Shown here: positions 36,400-45,472 of the stretch, one piece after another
How positions within the stretch are numbered: position 1 is the stretch's first letter
How the letters are laid out: every line of letters begins with the position of its first letter
Origin: DASVHS01 sp038244815
GTDB lineage: Bacteria; Acidobacteriota; Thermoanaerobaculia; Gp7-AA8
Direction: 5' to 3'
NCBI GenBank assembly: GCA_038244815.1
Contig: JBBRTB010000030.1
Location: 1 to 47,824, forward strand
DNA: 47,824 nucleotides
Translations under genes and position numbers: made by a program
Notes under the pieces: generated by a model
Databases searched by the model: none
What the model was told of the DNA's origin: nothing
Seen by the model: only the letters and a program-made list of their open reading frames with translations

Positions 36400-36597
36400 A
36401 TGCCGAAGATGAAGACGCACCGCGGTGCCGCCAAACGGTTCAAGAAGACCGGCAGCGGCAAGCTTCAGCGGAATCACGCGTTCCACTCGCACATCCTGAC
36501 CAAGAAGTCGGCCGGACGTAAGGCGGCCCTGGGCATGGAAACGGAAGTCTCGCCTGCGAACGCGAAGACCGTGAAGCGCATGATCCCTTACAAATAG
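36400..36597 (+). CDS. rpmI: 50S ribosomal protein bL35
   Basis: 65-aa ribosomal protein, full length: MPKMKTHRGAAKRFKKTGSG opening, LQRNHAFHSHILTKKSAGRK centre and an LVSPAN-like SPANAKTVKRMIPY end. Lys- and Arg-rich as expected. It follows infC by 59 bases and precedes rplT, the conserved infC-rpmI-rplT order. The intergenic segment (36341-36399) holds a small CCCA/TGGG hairpin; in other bacteria L20 represses this operon here, but I cannot show an L20 site. Confidence 0.97.
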   Translation: MPKMKTHRGAAKRFKKTGSGKLQRNHAFHSHILTKKSAGRKAALGMETEVSPANAKTVKRMIPYK

Positions 36598-36672
36598 GGG
36601 ATCCAACGGAGCGCGCCCGGGCAATCACACTCCTGGCCCGGCCGCTCGAAACCGAAAGGAAACGAGGAGATC

Positions 36673-37044
36673 ATGCCGAGAGTCAAAAGAGGTCCGAAGA
36701 GAAAGAACCGCCGCGCCAAGATCCTCAAGGCCGCCAAGGGCTACTGGGGGATGAAGTCGCGCGGTCACCGCATCGCGAAACAGCAGGTCGAGAAGGGCCT
36801 GGTTTCCGCGTTCGCCGGCCGCAAGGATCGCAAGGGTGACTTCCGCAGGCTGTGGATCGCCCGCATCAACGCCGCCGCCCGCCAGAACGGGATCTCGTAC
36901 TCGCAGTTGATGGCGGGACTGAAGGCCGCCGGCAGCACCGTCGATCGCAAAGTGCTCGCGGACATCGCCGTGCGTGATGCCGCCGCATTCACCGTTATCG
37001 TCGAGAGCGCCCGTACCGGCCTCGCCAAAACGAAAACGGCGTAA
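36673..37044 (+). CDS. rplT: 50S ribosomal protein bL20
   Basis: 123-aa ribosomal protein needed for early 50S assembly. MPRVKRGPKRKNRRAKILKA is the basic N-terminal extension; GYWGMKSRGHRIAKQQVEKG and RRLWIARINAAARQNGISYS are the conserved globular part. The ATG has GAGGAG upstream. It is often the autoregulatory protein of this operon in other bacteria. Confidence 0.97.
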   Translation: MPRVKRGPKRKNRRAKILKAAKGYWGMKSRGHRIAKQQVEKGLVSAFAGRKDRKGDFRRLWIARINAAARQNGISYSQLMAGLKAAGSTVDRKVLADIAVRDAAAFTVIVESARTGLAKTKTA

Positions 37045-37073
37045 GAACCGGGCCTCGGGCCTCGGAACTCGGG

Positions 37074-38102
37074 TTGCAGACTGTGAGCGCAATCGACGAT
37101 CTCAAATCGCGGTTTGCCGCTGAACTCGCGGCAGCCGATACCTCCGCCGCTCTTCTCGAGCTGCATTCGCGGTTCTTCGGCCCGAAGGGCGCCGTCAAAG
37201 ATCTGTTCCGCCAGCTCAAAGGGCTCTCTCCAGAGGAGAAGAAGCGACTCGGAGCGGAGATCAATCCGTTCAACGAATCAGCTCAGGTCTCTCTCAAGGA
37301 AAAACTCGAGCGCGTTTCACTCGATGAAGAGCACCGCAAGGAGTCCGCCGGCATCATCGACGTCACCCTCCCCCCGCGCATGCCCAACCTCGGGCACCTG
37401 CACCCGATCACGCTCGTGCGCCAGGAGATGGAAGAGATCTTCCGCGAGATGGGCTACTCCGTCGATCCCGGTCCGGAGATCGAGACCGACTGGTACAACT
37501 TCGAGGCCCTGAACTTCACCCCCGACCATCCCGCGCGCGACACCCAGGACACGTTCTTCCTCGATCTCGACAGGCTGCTGCTGCGCACGCACACCTCGAA
37601 CGTGCAGATCCGCACGATGGAAGCGCACAAGCCGCCCGTGAAGGTCATCTCCTGCGGCCGGGTCTATCGCCGCGACGAGATCACCATGCGCCGCTCGCCG
37701 ATGTTCCACCAGGCCGAGGCACTGCTCGTTGACAGGGGCATCCACATCGGACACCTGCGCGCCACCATCGAGCACTTCATCCGGCGCATCTTCGGCAACG
37801 ACGCGAAGATCCGCATGCGCCCGAGTTTTTTCCCATTCACCGAGCCGTCGGCCGAGGTGGACATGTCGTGCATCTTCTGCAAGGGCGCCGGCTGCGGCAC
37901 CTGTTCGCAGACCGGCTGGATGGAGATCCTCGGATGCGGCATGGTTCACCCGCAGGTGCTGCGCAACGTGGGCATCGATCCCGAGGAGTGGAGCGGATTC
38001 GCGTTCGGGCTGGGCATCGATCGTGTGGCCATGCTCAAGTACGACATCCCGAACATCCGTACACTGTTCGAGAACGACCTGCGCGTGCTCGGGCAGTTCT
38101 GA
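37074..38102 (+). CDS. pheS: Phenylalanyl-tRNA synthetase alpha subunit
   Basis: 342-aa alpha subunit of the alpha2-beta2 enzyme that charges tRNA-Phe. An N-terminal coiled coil (LKSRFAAELAAADTSAALLE, FFGPKGAVKDLFRQLKGL) is followed by the class II catalytic core with HPITLVRQEMEEIFREMGYS, TSNVQIRTM, CGRVYRRDEITMRRSPMFHQ, LEILGCGMVHPQVL and GFAFGLGIDRVAMLKYDIPN. The TTG at 37074 and the GTG at 37083 are both possible starts; neither has a clear Shine-Dalgarno site. pheT does not follow; a long inverted repeat ends the operon instead, so the beta subunit must be encoded elsewhere. Confidence 0.96.
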   Translation: MQTVSAIDDLKSRFAAELAAADTSAALLELHSRFFGPKGAVKDLFRQLKGLSPEEKKRLGAEINPFNESAQVSLKEKLERVSLDEEHRKESAGIIDVTLPPRMPNLGHLHPITLVRQEMEEIFREMGYSVDPGPEIETDWYNFEALNFTPDHPARDTQDTFFLDLDRLLLRTHTSNVQIRTMEAHKPPVKVISCGRVYRRDEITMRRSPMFHQAEALLVDRGIHIGHLRATIEHFIRRIFGNDAKIRMRPSFFPFTEPSAEVDMSCIFCKGAGCGTCSQTGWMEILGCGMVHPQVLRNVGIDPEEWSGFAFGLGIDRVAMLKYDIPNIRTLFENDLRVLGQF

Positions 38103-38105
38103 CTC

Positions 38106-38195
38106 GGGTGCTGGGTGCTCGGTGCTGGGTGCCTGGTGCTCGGATGAGTAGCACCTGGAAAACCGAGCACCCAGCACCGAGCACCCAGCACCCGA
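38106..38195. repeat. Long inverted repeat after pheS
   Basis: The left arm (38106-38144), built of GGGTGCT/CGGTGCT units, pairs with the right arm (38164-38195) over some 28 continuous bases plus CTCGG, with a loop of about 20 bases. It starts four bases after the pheS stop. It could act as a transcription-end or mRNA-stabilising hairpin; the simple internal repeats suggest a dispersed element. No T-run follows. Confidence 0.75.
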
Positions 38196-38259
38196 TTCTC
38201 CCCATATTGCCATCCTGAACCGGCCGCGGTACCCTCGGCGGGTCCGATTTCCAGGAGAG

Positions 38260-41034
38260 ATGGCCATGGTGAAGATGTGGCGGACGTGTATCACCCTCGT
38301 CATCGTTTCGATGGCGGCGCTGCCTCTTCCCGCAAGCGAGGTGCGTGCGATCTCCGACGCCGAACGCGCCGCCGTCGACCACGCCGCCGCGTATCTCAGC
38401 GCCGGGCCTGAAGCGCTCGTGGCGAGACTCTCGTCCTCCTCCCCGCTCAGGAACCTGCCCGCCGCGGAAGCGGCGAAAGAAATCGAAGTGCGGCTGGGAC
38501 CGCCGTCGGGCGCGACCTGGGAGCTGCAGACCGTCGTCCCGGCATTGCGCGACAAAGTCGCCGTCTTCGACATCGCCTATCCCTCGGGAGTCGACGAGAC
38601 CGCGGTCTTCGAACTGTCGAAGTCGGAGGACACGTACAAGATCGACAACCTGCGCATCCTCGCTGAGGAATCGCCGCAGAAGGCGATCTTCCCGGCGCCG
38701 CCCAGGAGCGCGCCCCAACCTGTCGAGACTGCGAAGTTTCCAGTGGACAAGCTCGCTTTCGGACTCTGTCTCGTGGCTTGCACGCTCGCGACCGCGGCCG
38801 CCCTGCTGCGCCGCGGCCACAAGGGTTTCGTGATGGCGGCGATCCCGAGCGCGGCCGTTCTCGTTCTCAGCGCCTTGTCGCTGGCGGTCCTCGCCGGCGA
38901 GCACACGCGCGTCGAGACGACAGCGGCACACGACGCGGCGAAGGCCAAGATGGACGACTCCTATCCGCGCCTGGCTTCACTGCTCGATCTCCGCCGCGCG
39001 CTGGCCAGCGGGAGCGATACGAAGGACATGTCGACGGTGGCCGCGCGCACCGGCGTGGCGCGCGACGTCGCCAAGCTGTGGAAGGCGCAGATGGATCTGC
39101 AGCAGGTGCGCATCGATGCCGCGAAACGGACGCTGGCCAGCTTCCCGACGCCGTCGTCGATTCCGCTCGTGGAGATTCTGCGCGGCCGGCTCGGTCTCAT
39201 GGAGCAGGACGAGAGCGCATCGGCCGTCGCGTTCGAGCACGCCGTCAGTCTCGGGCCAGGGCGCGACGGACTCTGGTCCGAGACCGCGCATGCGCTGCTG
39301 GCCCTCGGATACGAGGACCGTTGCGTGAAGTATCTCGATCGTCTCGAGCGGATCGGATCGCGCGACGCCGACGTCTACTACGTCCTGTCGATGTTCCGAG
39401 CCTTCAAAGACAAAGAGGAAGAGTCCGAGCGGCTCCTCAACACGGCCTGGGCGCTGCATCCGGCACAGCGATCGCGGGTGATCGGAGTACCGATTCTCTG
39501 GTCGGTCATTCGCAAGCCGGCTACATCCAACTTCATCAACCTGAGCGCACCCGAAGAGGCTCCTGTGACCTCGCCGGCAGCGTCGACGCGGGCGATCGCC
39601 CTTCCCGCCGATGCCGTGGCCCGGGTCTCCGGCGACTACCTCGACGTGCAGATCGGCGATCAGGAGCTGAGCGTGCCGGGCGGCGCCTGTCTGGCACCCG
39701 CGGGCACCCGTCCGATGGACGCCGAGTCGTGGTCGCGCCTGGAAGAAGAAAAGTACGTCGGCGACTATGCCCGTCTCGTGAGTGTGGCCGGGACTGCCGG
39801 CGCTTACGCGCAGCCCGCTCTGCGGCGCCGCATCACCGATTCCGCGCTGGCGCTCGCGGAGCGCAATCGCTGGAACGACATCGTTCAGCTCACCGACGCG
39901 CTCAGCCCGAAGTCCGAGTACATCCCGCCGATGCTGTTCTTCCTGCGGGCCACGGCGCTGGAAAGGATGCAGCGGGCGCCGGAAGCAAAAGCGCTGCTCA
40001 TCTCGCTGGCGGCCGGTCACGTGCTGCAGCGCCGGCGCGATGCCCGATCGCTCGAGCAGCTCGGCGAGATGCTGGCGTCCTACGACCTCTTCGATGCGGC
40101 CGTGAAGATGCTCGATCGCGCCGAAGCCATCCGTCAGAACGATCGCATCGAGCGCACGGTCGCACAGATCAACATGAACAAGCGCCTGGCCACAAAGTAC
40201 ACGACCATGGAGTCGGAGCACTTCCAGGTCCACTATCCGGAGGACGTGAACCTCGGATCGGCGAAGCTGATCGACCAGATTCTCGAGGACGAGCTCAAGC
40301 GGATGCAGGCGTGGATCCCCACGCCACAGTTCAAACCGGTGGTGGTGAACGTGGTGTGGTGGCAGGACTTTCGTTCCACGATCACGGGCAACGATTTCAT
40401 CATCGGCCTGTACCAGGGAAAGATCACGGTGCCGCTGGCGGGCATGCCGTATTACCCGCCGGAGATCGTAGGCATCCTCACGCACGAGCTCTGTCACGCC
40501 ATGCTGGCGCAGGCCACGAACGATCAGGCGCCGCACTGGTTCCAGGAAGGAATGGCCAAGCGGATGGAGATGGTCGGCATGACGCGCAACGCGTTCAACA
40601 TGTACGACGATTCGAAGCTGCTGGCCTTCTCGCTTCTCGACAGCGTCCTGCGCGACTCGCCCGATCCCGACATGATCGGCGAGGGCTACCTCGAATCCGA
40701 GGCGGTGGTCCGCTACATCGAGGCGAAGTACGGCAAGGGCGGGATCACCACGATGATCGAACAGTTCCGCAACGGCGCCACCACCGAAGAGGCCATCCAG
40801 AAAGTGTCCGGCCTGCCGGTGGCGGAGTTCGACCGCCAGTTCCGGCTCTGGGGACGCGCCGAGCGCCGATTCTTCGAGACGCCGATCGTGGTGCGCTACG
40901 ACCTCGAGGACGAGGGCGAGATCCGCATCAACAACACGGCTGGGAAGGCCGGCACGGGATCCGGCGATTTGTCCGGGCAGCCCCAGCGAAAGAGACTCAC
41001 CGGCGGTACGTTCTATCCGATGAAAAAGCCATGA
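38260..41034 (+). CDS. Large membrane protein with TPR-like repeats and peptidase-MA domain
   Basis: 924-aa protein. It has a signal-like N-terminus (ITLVIVSMAALPLPAS), two TM helices near 167-185 and 191-213, a long alpha-helical middle resembling TPR repeats (for example SETAHALLALGYEDRCVKYL and LEQLGEMLASYDLFDAAVKM), and a C-terminal gluzincin-type peptidase domain. That domain opens MESEHFQVHYPEDVNL and carries HELCH at about 742-746 and WFQEGMAKRMEM with the third ligand Glu. Peptidase MA-like domains follow TPRs in many secreted proteins. Its ATG overlaps nothing upstream; its stop overlaps the next ATG. ATG 38266 is an alternative start. Substrate unknown. Confidence 0.88.
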   Translation: MAMVKMWRTCITLVIVSMAALPLPASEVRAISDAERAAVDHAAAYLSAGPEALVARLSSSSPLRNLPAAEAAKEIEVRLGPPSGATWELQTVVPALRDKVAVFDIAYPSGVDETAVFELSKSEDTYKIDNLRILAEESPQKAIFPAPPRSAPQPVETAKFPVDKLAFGLCLVACTLATAAALLRRGHKGFVMAAIPSAAVLVLSALSLAVLAGEHTRVETTAAHDAAKAKMDDSYPRLASLLDLRRALASGSDTKDMSTVAARTGVARDVAKLWKAQMDLQQVRIDAAKRTLASFPTPSSIPLVEILRGRLGLMEQDESASAVAFEHAVSLGPGRDGLWSETAHALLALGYEDRCVKYLDRLERIGSRDADVYYVLSMFRAFKDKEEESERLLNTAWALHPAQRSRVIGVPILWSVIRKPATSNFINLSAPEEAPVTSPAASTRAIALPADAVARVSGDYLDVQIGDQELSVPGGACLAPAGTRPMDAESWSRLEEEKYVGDYARLVSVAGTAGAYAQPALRRRITDSALALAERNRWNDIVQLTDALSPKSEYIPPMLFFLRATALERMQRAPEAKALLISLAAGHVLQRRRDARSLEQLGEMLASYDLFDAAVKMLDRAEAIRQNDRIERTVAQINMNKRLATKYTTMESEHFQVHYPEDVNLGSAKLIDQILEDELKRMQAWIPTPQFKPVVVNVVWWQDFRSTITGNDFIIGLYQGKITVPLAGMPYYPPEIVGILTHELCHAMLAQATNDQAPHWFQEGMAKRMEMVGMTRNAFNMYDDSKLLAFSLLDSVLRDSPDPDMIGEGYLESEAVVRYIEAKYGKGGITTMIEQFRNGATTEEAIQKVSGLPVAEFDRQFRLWGRAERRFFETPIVVRYDLEDEGEIRINNTAGKAGTGSGDLSGQPQRKRLTGGTFYPMKKP

Positions 41035-41480
41035 CCACAACCATCACCGTCTTCGGACTCACGCTGTCAGTCGCCACGATCGTTCTGGCCATCGCCGCCG
41101 CACAGTTCGTCGTGCTGGCACTGACGACGTTGCTGTCGAAGGAAAAGCTGCCGAAGAAAGGCATCCGCTCCGCCGACCGGCGTCTGGCCGTCAGTGCAGG
41201 GTTGCTCGCGTTCGCCTGGACCGCGGTCTTCGCGGCTGGCAGCGGCAAGGCTGCCACCACGGCGCACGCGGAGGCGTCGATGGCCGGGAGCAGGGTTCAC
41301 GCGTCGTGCTCGTCGATCGAGGAAGGGATGTCGGACGACATCCTGTCGGCGAAGCTCGGAAAGCCCGACGAGATCCGCTCCGATGAGGAAACACGCGGAC
41401 CGGGTGCGAAGATCTGGATCTATCGCCACTCGCGATGCGCGGTGCACATGCTCGACGATCGCGTCGAATTCATCGATTGA
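41031..41480 (+). CDS. Small membrane protein with SmpA/OmlA-like tail
   Basis: 149-aa protein with two TM helices (about 7-33 and 51-69) and a C-terminal periplasmic region with SCSSIEEGMSDDILSAKLGK and WIYRHSRCAVHMLDDRVEFI. The pattern G-M-S-x-x-x-V/I-x-x-x-L-G-x-P-D followed by a W-x-Y strand resembles SmpA/BamE-type small domains, here with two Cys; this is a fold-level guess. ATG overlaps the preceding stop (ATGA), so it is translationally coupled to the MA-type peptidase gene. Confidence 0.75.
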   Translation: MTTTITVFGLTLSVATIVLAIAAAQFVVLALTTLLSKEKLPKKGIRSADRRLAVSAGLLAFAWTAVFAAGSGKAATTAHAEASMAGSRVHASCSSIEEGMSDDILSAKLGKPDEIRSDEETRGPGAKIWIYRHSRCAVHMLDDRVEFID

Positions 41481-41494
41481 AATGAGGAGTTCCC

Positions 41495-42673
41495 ATGGTT
41501 ACGACCGAAGTCACATCCACATCCTGGTTGGGCCGGATCCGCGAGTCCATCAAGAGCTTTTTAGTGGGCATCGCCTTCTTCATCGGCTCGTTTCCGCTGC
41601 TGTTCTGGAACGAAGGCCGTGCCGTGCGCACCGAAAAGAGCCTTCATGAGGGTGCGGGAGCGGTCATCTCCATCCCCGCCGACCACGTCGATCCCGCCAA
41701 CAATCAGAAGCTCGTGCATCTGACGGGCAGGGCCACGACCTCCGAGATGCTCACCGATCCTGACTTCCTCGTCGCGGCGAACGCCATCAAGCTGCGCCGC
41801 AGGGTGGAGATGTATCAGTGGCAGGAGAAGAAGGAAGAGAAGACGCGAAAGAAGGTGGGCGGCGGCAGCGAGGCCACCACCACCTACTCCTATGAGAAGA
41901 GGTGGTCGGATCGTCCCATCGACTCGTCGGGCTTCAAGGAGGCCGACGAGCACCGCAACCCTTCGGCCATGCCGTTCGAAAGCCGGGAAGCGCAGGCCGA
42001 GCATGTCACGCTGGGCGCGTTCACACTGACCCATTCGCTGCTCGACCAGATGAACGACTACGATCCTCTGCCCATGAGCGACCAGCAACTGGCCGCGCTT
42101 CCGCCGCAGGTGAAGTCGAAGCTGAAACTGCACAGCAATGCGTTCTATGTGGGCGCCGATCCGCAGAACCCCCAGATCGGCGACACGCGGGTGACGTTCA
42201 GCGCGGTGCTGCCGGCAGTGGTCAGCGTCGTGTCGAAACAGACCGGAACGTCCTTCGAGCCGTATCGCGCCAGCGCGGGTATGGACATCGAGATGCTCAA
42301 GCGCGGCGCCTTCACGGCCCAGGCCATGTTCGAGGGCGCCCTGCGTCAGAACACCGTCATGACCTGGATCCTCCGCGGCGTCGGCTTCTTCCTCATGTTC
42401 CTCGGTCTGGCGCTCTTCTTTCGCCCGATCTCCGTTCTCGGCGATGTGTTGCCGTTCTTCGGGAGCATGCTGGCGTTTGGAACGGGGCTGGCCGCGTTCG
42501 TCGTCGCCGCCGTCCTTTCGGTCGCTACGATCGGCGTGGCCTGGGTCGTCTACCGGCCGGCTCTGGGCATCTCCCTGCTGACCGCGGCGATCGCCGTGCT
42601 GGTGTGGTTCGCCTTGCAGGGAAGAAAGAAAGCGGCCACAACGGCGATGGCGAGCGCCGCCAGTACTACGTAG
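41495..42673 (+). CDS. TMEM43 (LUMA) family membrane protein
   Basis: 392-aa member of the TMEM43 family, known in animals as an inner-nuclear-membrane protein and widespread but uncharacterised in bacteria. An N-terminal TM helix (SFLVGIAFFIGSFPLLFWNE) runs into GRAVRTEKSLHEGAGAVI, a large soluble domain follows (KLVHLTGRATTSEMLTDPDF, YQWQEKK, TYSYEKRWSDRPIDSSGF), then about four C-terminal TM helices from residue 285 (RGVGFFLMFLGLALFFRPIS). The family landmark of EGRAV and Y-x-Y-x-x-x-W is clear. A GAGGAG site lies ahead of the ATG; it is 14 bases after the preceding gene, so probably in one operon. Confidence 0.9.
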   Translation: MVTTEVTSTSWLGRIRESIKSFLVGIAFFIGSFPLLFWNEGRAVRTEKSLHEGAGAVISIPADHVDPANNQKLVHLTGRATTSEMLTDPDFLVAANAIKLRRRVEMYQWQEKKEEKTRKKVGGGSEATTTYSYEKRWSDRPIDSSGFKEADEHRNPSAMPFESREAQAEHVTLGAFTLTHSLLDQMNDYDPLPMSDQQLAALPPQVKSKLKLHSNAFYVGADPQNPQIGDTRVTFSAVLPAVVSVVSKQTGTSFEPYRASAGMDIEMLKRGAFTAQAMFEGALRQNTVMTWILRGVGFFLMFLGLALFFRPISVLGDVLPFFGSMLAFGTGLAAFVVAAVLSVATIGVAWVVYRPALGISLLTAAIAVLVWFALQGRKKAATTAMASAASTT

Positions 42674-42701
42674 TCGGTCGCGAGAACCACTGCCAAGCAG
42701 A

Positions 42702-44585
42702 CTAGAACACCCTGGTTCTGGCGCCGGTGAGTGCGTTCCATCGCCACAGCGCGTCGTCCGCGCCGGTGATGGCGTACTCGCCGCTGCGGTTCGCCGCCGG
42801 CGTTCGTGGGTCGCTTCCGCGGAGCTCTGGTCGCAGCGTCGCTCCTTCGACGCGCCGGACCACGCCGCGCTCCGCATCGACGACGAGCAGGGTCGACCCT
42901 TGGTCCCTGTTTCTGACCTTCACCACGTAGGTCTTTCCAGGAACGACTTCGCTGACGCTGCCGAAGCCGGCAAGACCGAGCGGAATGTCGTGAACGAGAG
43001 TGCCGTGCGCGTCCACGATGCGCATTGACGACGCCGGATGCCTGGAGACGTACGCCGCGCCGCCGTTCGCGAGCGGCGTGATCCAGGGCGAAACATCGCT
43101 CTCGATGACGCCTCGCTCCGCGCCCGTACGGGAATCGAGAATGTGCACGCTCGCACCTTTCGGACCTCCGTATTCGCTGACGAACATCGTCGTGCCGTCG
43201 GCGCTGACGCGGAAGAAGACCATCCTCGCGTCGGCGGCGACCGAGCCGGTCTGCACGAGCCGCCGATGCCTGACGTCGAACTCGTAAATGCGGATCTCGT
43301 GGGGAACCGGCCGCGTGTTTGAGTCTTCTGAGTCACGCACGTAGAGGCGCACAGTATCGTCGTCGACGAAAAAGAGGCTCGTGCCCGTTGCATAGCCGAA
43401 TGGAATCCGCACGGAGGCCATCATCGTCTTTGATGGCAGATCCTGCACCGACAGATTTCCGCTCTCGTAGACCGCCAGGCGGCGCAGATCGTCGGATGCG
43501 ACGACCTGCGACCACATCCCCGCGCTCACTCCTGTTTCGATTTGCCTGTAGACGGGATCGAGCCGGTAAACGCGGACATCCGAGCGGCCCGAAATCCGGT
43601 CGGGGCTCGTGGCCATGACGACCGCGTCGCCGCCGTGCGTGAACGCGACGGGGGAGATCAACCGTCCGCCCGGAAGTCGGATCGACCGGCCCGTCTTCAG
43701 GTCGACGAGAAAAGTCGGTTCATAATCGCCGCGATACGGGGCCTGGCCGCTGATGGCAAACCAGTCACCGCGCCTGTTTCCGGCCATCGCGGAGATCTTC
43801 AGGTCGCTTGGGGCCGCCGTGAACACCCAGGCGACATAGGCACCGGTCACGGCAATGACGATCCCCCAGGCCACCCAGAAGAAGCGCGAGAACTGACGAT
43901 GACTGCTTCGAATCTCCGTACGGCCGCGGGAGAGCTGCCACCAACCGGCACCGAGGATGGACAGCGGTAGCGTTAGCAGAATCACTCCGGCTACGAATCC
44001 CGTCAGGCCAAACGCTCCGCTGAGCATCAGGGGGCGGACGATCACCCACGCCAGTGCCACGTATGCAGCAAACAGCGCCAGATCGAGCGCGGCGAGCGGC
44101 GAGCGCGAGCGCACGATCGTCGCCAACGCGTGCGACGTCAGCAGCAGAGAGGCGGCGCACCCCAGCACGACCGCGCTCCAGAAAGGAATCGAGAAGCCCC
44201 AGGTGGTCCGCCATTCGCCGTGAGCCACGAGTAACGACGGCAACAAGGTCACGGCGAAGCACAGCACGATGATGACGAAGGCACCGGTCAGCTTGCCGAA
44301 CCAGATTGCGGATGCCGACACCGGCTTCGAGAAGTAGAACGACAGACGGTGTTCGGTCAGCTCGCGCCCGATGATGGAGCTGCCGAGCATGATGGCCACT
44401 GCGATGGTCAGCCCGGCCGCGGCGAAGGCACCGGTGATGATGATGATCGAAGCCGGAGGCGTGCCTCCACCGTGCGGCATGAGCAGTGCGACGATGAACG
44501 GCATGAGCGAGATCATCGCCGCCGTGACGAAGACAAACGTCCGTTCGCGGATTTCCCGCGCCGCGATCGCGAGCGTGCCGGTCAT
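42702..44585 (-). CDS. ABC-2 type permease fused to a beta-propeller-like domain
   Basis: 627-aa protein. The first 250 residues are an ABC-2 permease with six TM helices (ISLMPFIVALLMPHG, ITGAFAAAGLTIAVAIMLGS, HRLSFYFSKPVSASAIWFGK and others), and a seventh TM helix follows near 275-295. From about residue 305 to the end is a soluble domain of repeated four-strand units (for example DVRVYRLDPVYRQIETGVSA, SLFFVDDDTVRLYVRD, GASVHILDSRTGAERG, GSTLLVVDAERGVVRR) that looks like a beta-propeller. Its gene overlaps the ATPase stop by four bases (ATGA). The fusion is unusual for this type of transporter and suggests binding or sensing on the outer face of the membrane. Confidence 0.85.
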   Translation of the reverse strand: MTGTLAIAAREIRERTFVFVTAAMISLMPFIVALLMPHGGGTPPASIIIITGAFAAAGLTIAVAIMLGSSIIGRELTEHRLSFYFSKPVSASAIWFGKLTGAFVIIVLCFAVTLLPSLLVAHGEWRTTWGFSIPFWSAVVLGCAASLLLTSHALATIVRSRSPLAALDLALFAAYVALAWVIVRPLMLSGAFGLTGFVAGVILLTLPLSILGAGWWQLSRGRTEIRSSHRQFSRFFWVAWGIVIAVTGAYVAWVFTAAPSDLKISAMAGNRRGDWFAISGQAPYRGDYEPTFLVDLKTGRSIRLPGGRLISPVAFTHGGDAVVMATSPDRISGRSDVRVYRLDPVYRQIETGVSAGMWSQVVASDDLRRLAVYESGNLSVQDLPSKTMMASVRIPFGYATGTSLFFVDDDTVRLYVRDSEDSNTRPVPHEIRIYEFDVRHRRLVQTGSVAADARMVFFRVSADGTTMFVSEYGGPKGASVHILDSRTGAERGVIESDVSPWITPLANGGAAYVSRHPASSMRIVDAHGTLVHDIPLGLAGFGSVSEVVPGKTYVVKVRNRDQGSTLLVVDAERGVVRRVEGATLRPELRGSDPRTPAANRSGEYAITGADDALWRWNALTGARTRVF

Positions 44586-45472
44586 GACTGGTCCTCCCCG
44601 CCCGCCACGGCGATGAAAATCTCCTCGAGCGACATCGAGGATAACTCCGCGACGTTGGCCACGCCGCGAAAACGCTCGAACGCCACGTCGTCGAAATTCG
44701 ACACGACCGCCTCGGTTCCGTTTCCCCATTTTGTGACCGTCGCTGCCAGCAGATTGCCCGCGGACAATGCCACCGGCGCGCTGGCGAAGCGGATCCGCCG
44801 GAAGCGCGACTTCAGCGTCTCCATCTCCTCGTCCAGGACCAGCCGCCCGTCGCGCAGAATACCCACGCGATCGGCCAGCGACTCCACGCCGGCCAGATCG
44901 TGCGTGGTGATGAGAATCGTCGTGCCGCGGTCGGCGAGATCGCCGATGACCTCATCGAACAGCGACTTGCGCGCCACGACGTCGAGACCGAGCGTGGGGT
45001 CGTCGAGTACGAGCAGCTCCGGCGCGCTCGCCAGCGTGATGGCCAGCACGACCTGTTTCTTCTGCCCTTTCGACAGCGTGCCGAAGCGCTGATCGAGCGT
45101 GAGTCCGAAGCGGGCCAGACGATCGCCAAAGGCACCGTCGTTCCATCGCCCGTACAACCGCCCGCAGAACGCGGCGATGCGGCCGATGGTCATCTCCGGC
45201 GGTGCATCGGCCTCCTCCGGCACGATACCCGTGCGCTGCATCAGTTGCGCGCGGCGCGTCCAGACGTCTTCGCCGAACAGCGCCACCCGTCCGTGCTGCG
45301 GCCGCTGCTGCCCGACCAGGCAGCGCACGAGAGACGACTTCCCCGCTCCGTTCCGTCCCAGAAGTGCGTAGACGGAGCCGGACGGCACATCGAGACTGAC
45401 CGCGTCCACGGCGGGCGTGCGCCCGTACGACACCGACAGAGACTCGACGTGAACGACGTTCGCATCGGTCAT
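44582..45472 (-). CDS. ABC transporter ATP-binding protein, YtrB-like
   Basis: 296-aa ATPase. Walker A LGRNGAGKSS, signature LSKGQKKQVVLAITLA, Walker B LLVLDDPTLGLD and H switch TTHD. The catalytic Glu after Walker B is Asp (LDDP), as in several ATPases of GntR-linked Ytr-type operons. The last 75 residues form the extra C-terminal domain of this class. It sits between the GntR regulator (stop/start overlap ATGA) and the permease gene, forming one tight operon; the substrate is unknown, but such operons often respond to cell-envelope-active compounds. Confidence 0.93.
   Translation of the reverse strand: MTDANVVHVESLSVSYGRTPAVDAVSLDVPSGSVYALLGRNGAGKSSLVRCLVGQQRPQHGRVALFGEDVWTRRAQLMQRTGIVPEEADAPPEMTIGRIAAFCGRLYGRWNDGAFGDRLARFGLTLDQRFGTLSKGQKKQVVLAITLASAPELLVLDDPTLGLDVVARKSLFDEVIGDLADRGTTILITTHDLAGVESLADRVGILRDGRLVLDEEMETLKSRFRRIRFASAPVALSAGNLLAATVTKWGNGTEAVVSNFDDVAFERFRGVANVAELSSMSLEEIFIAVAGGEDQS

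Noticed and set aside
38778..41480. 900-codon open frame overlapping the MA-type peptidase gene in another frame
   Set aside because: Arg-rich out-of-frame translation; the alternative frame has a signal peptide, HELCH motif and a coupled neighbour.
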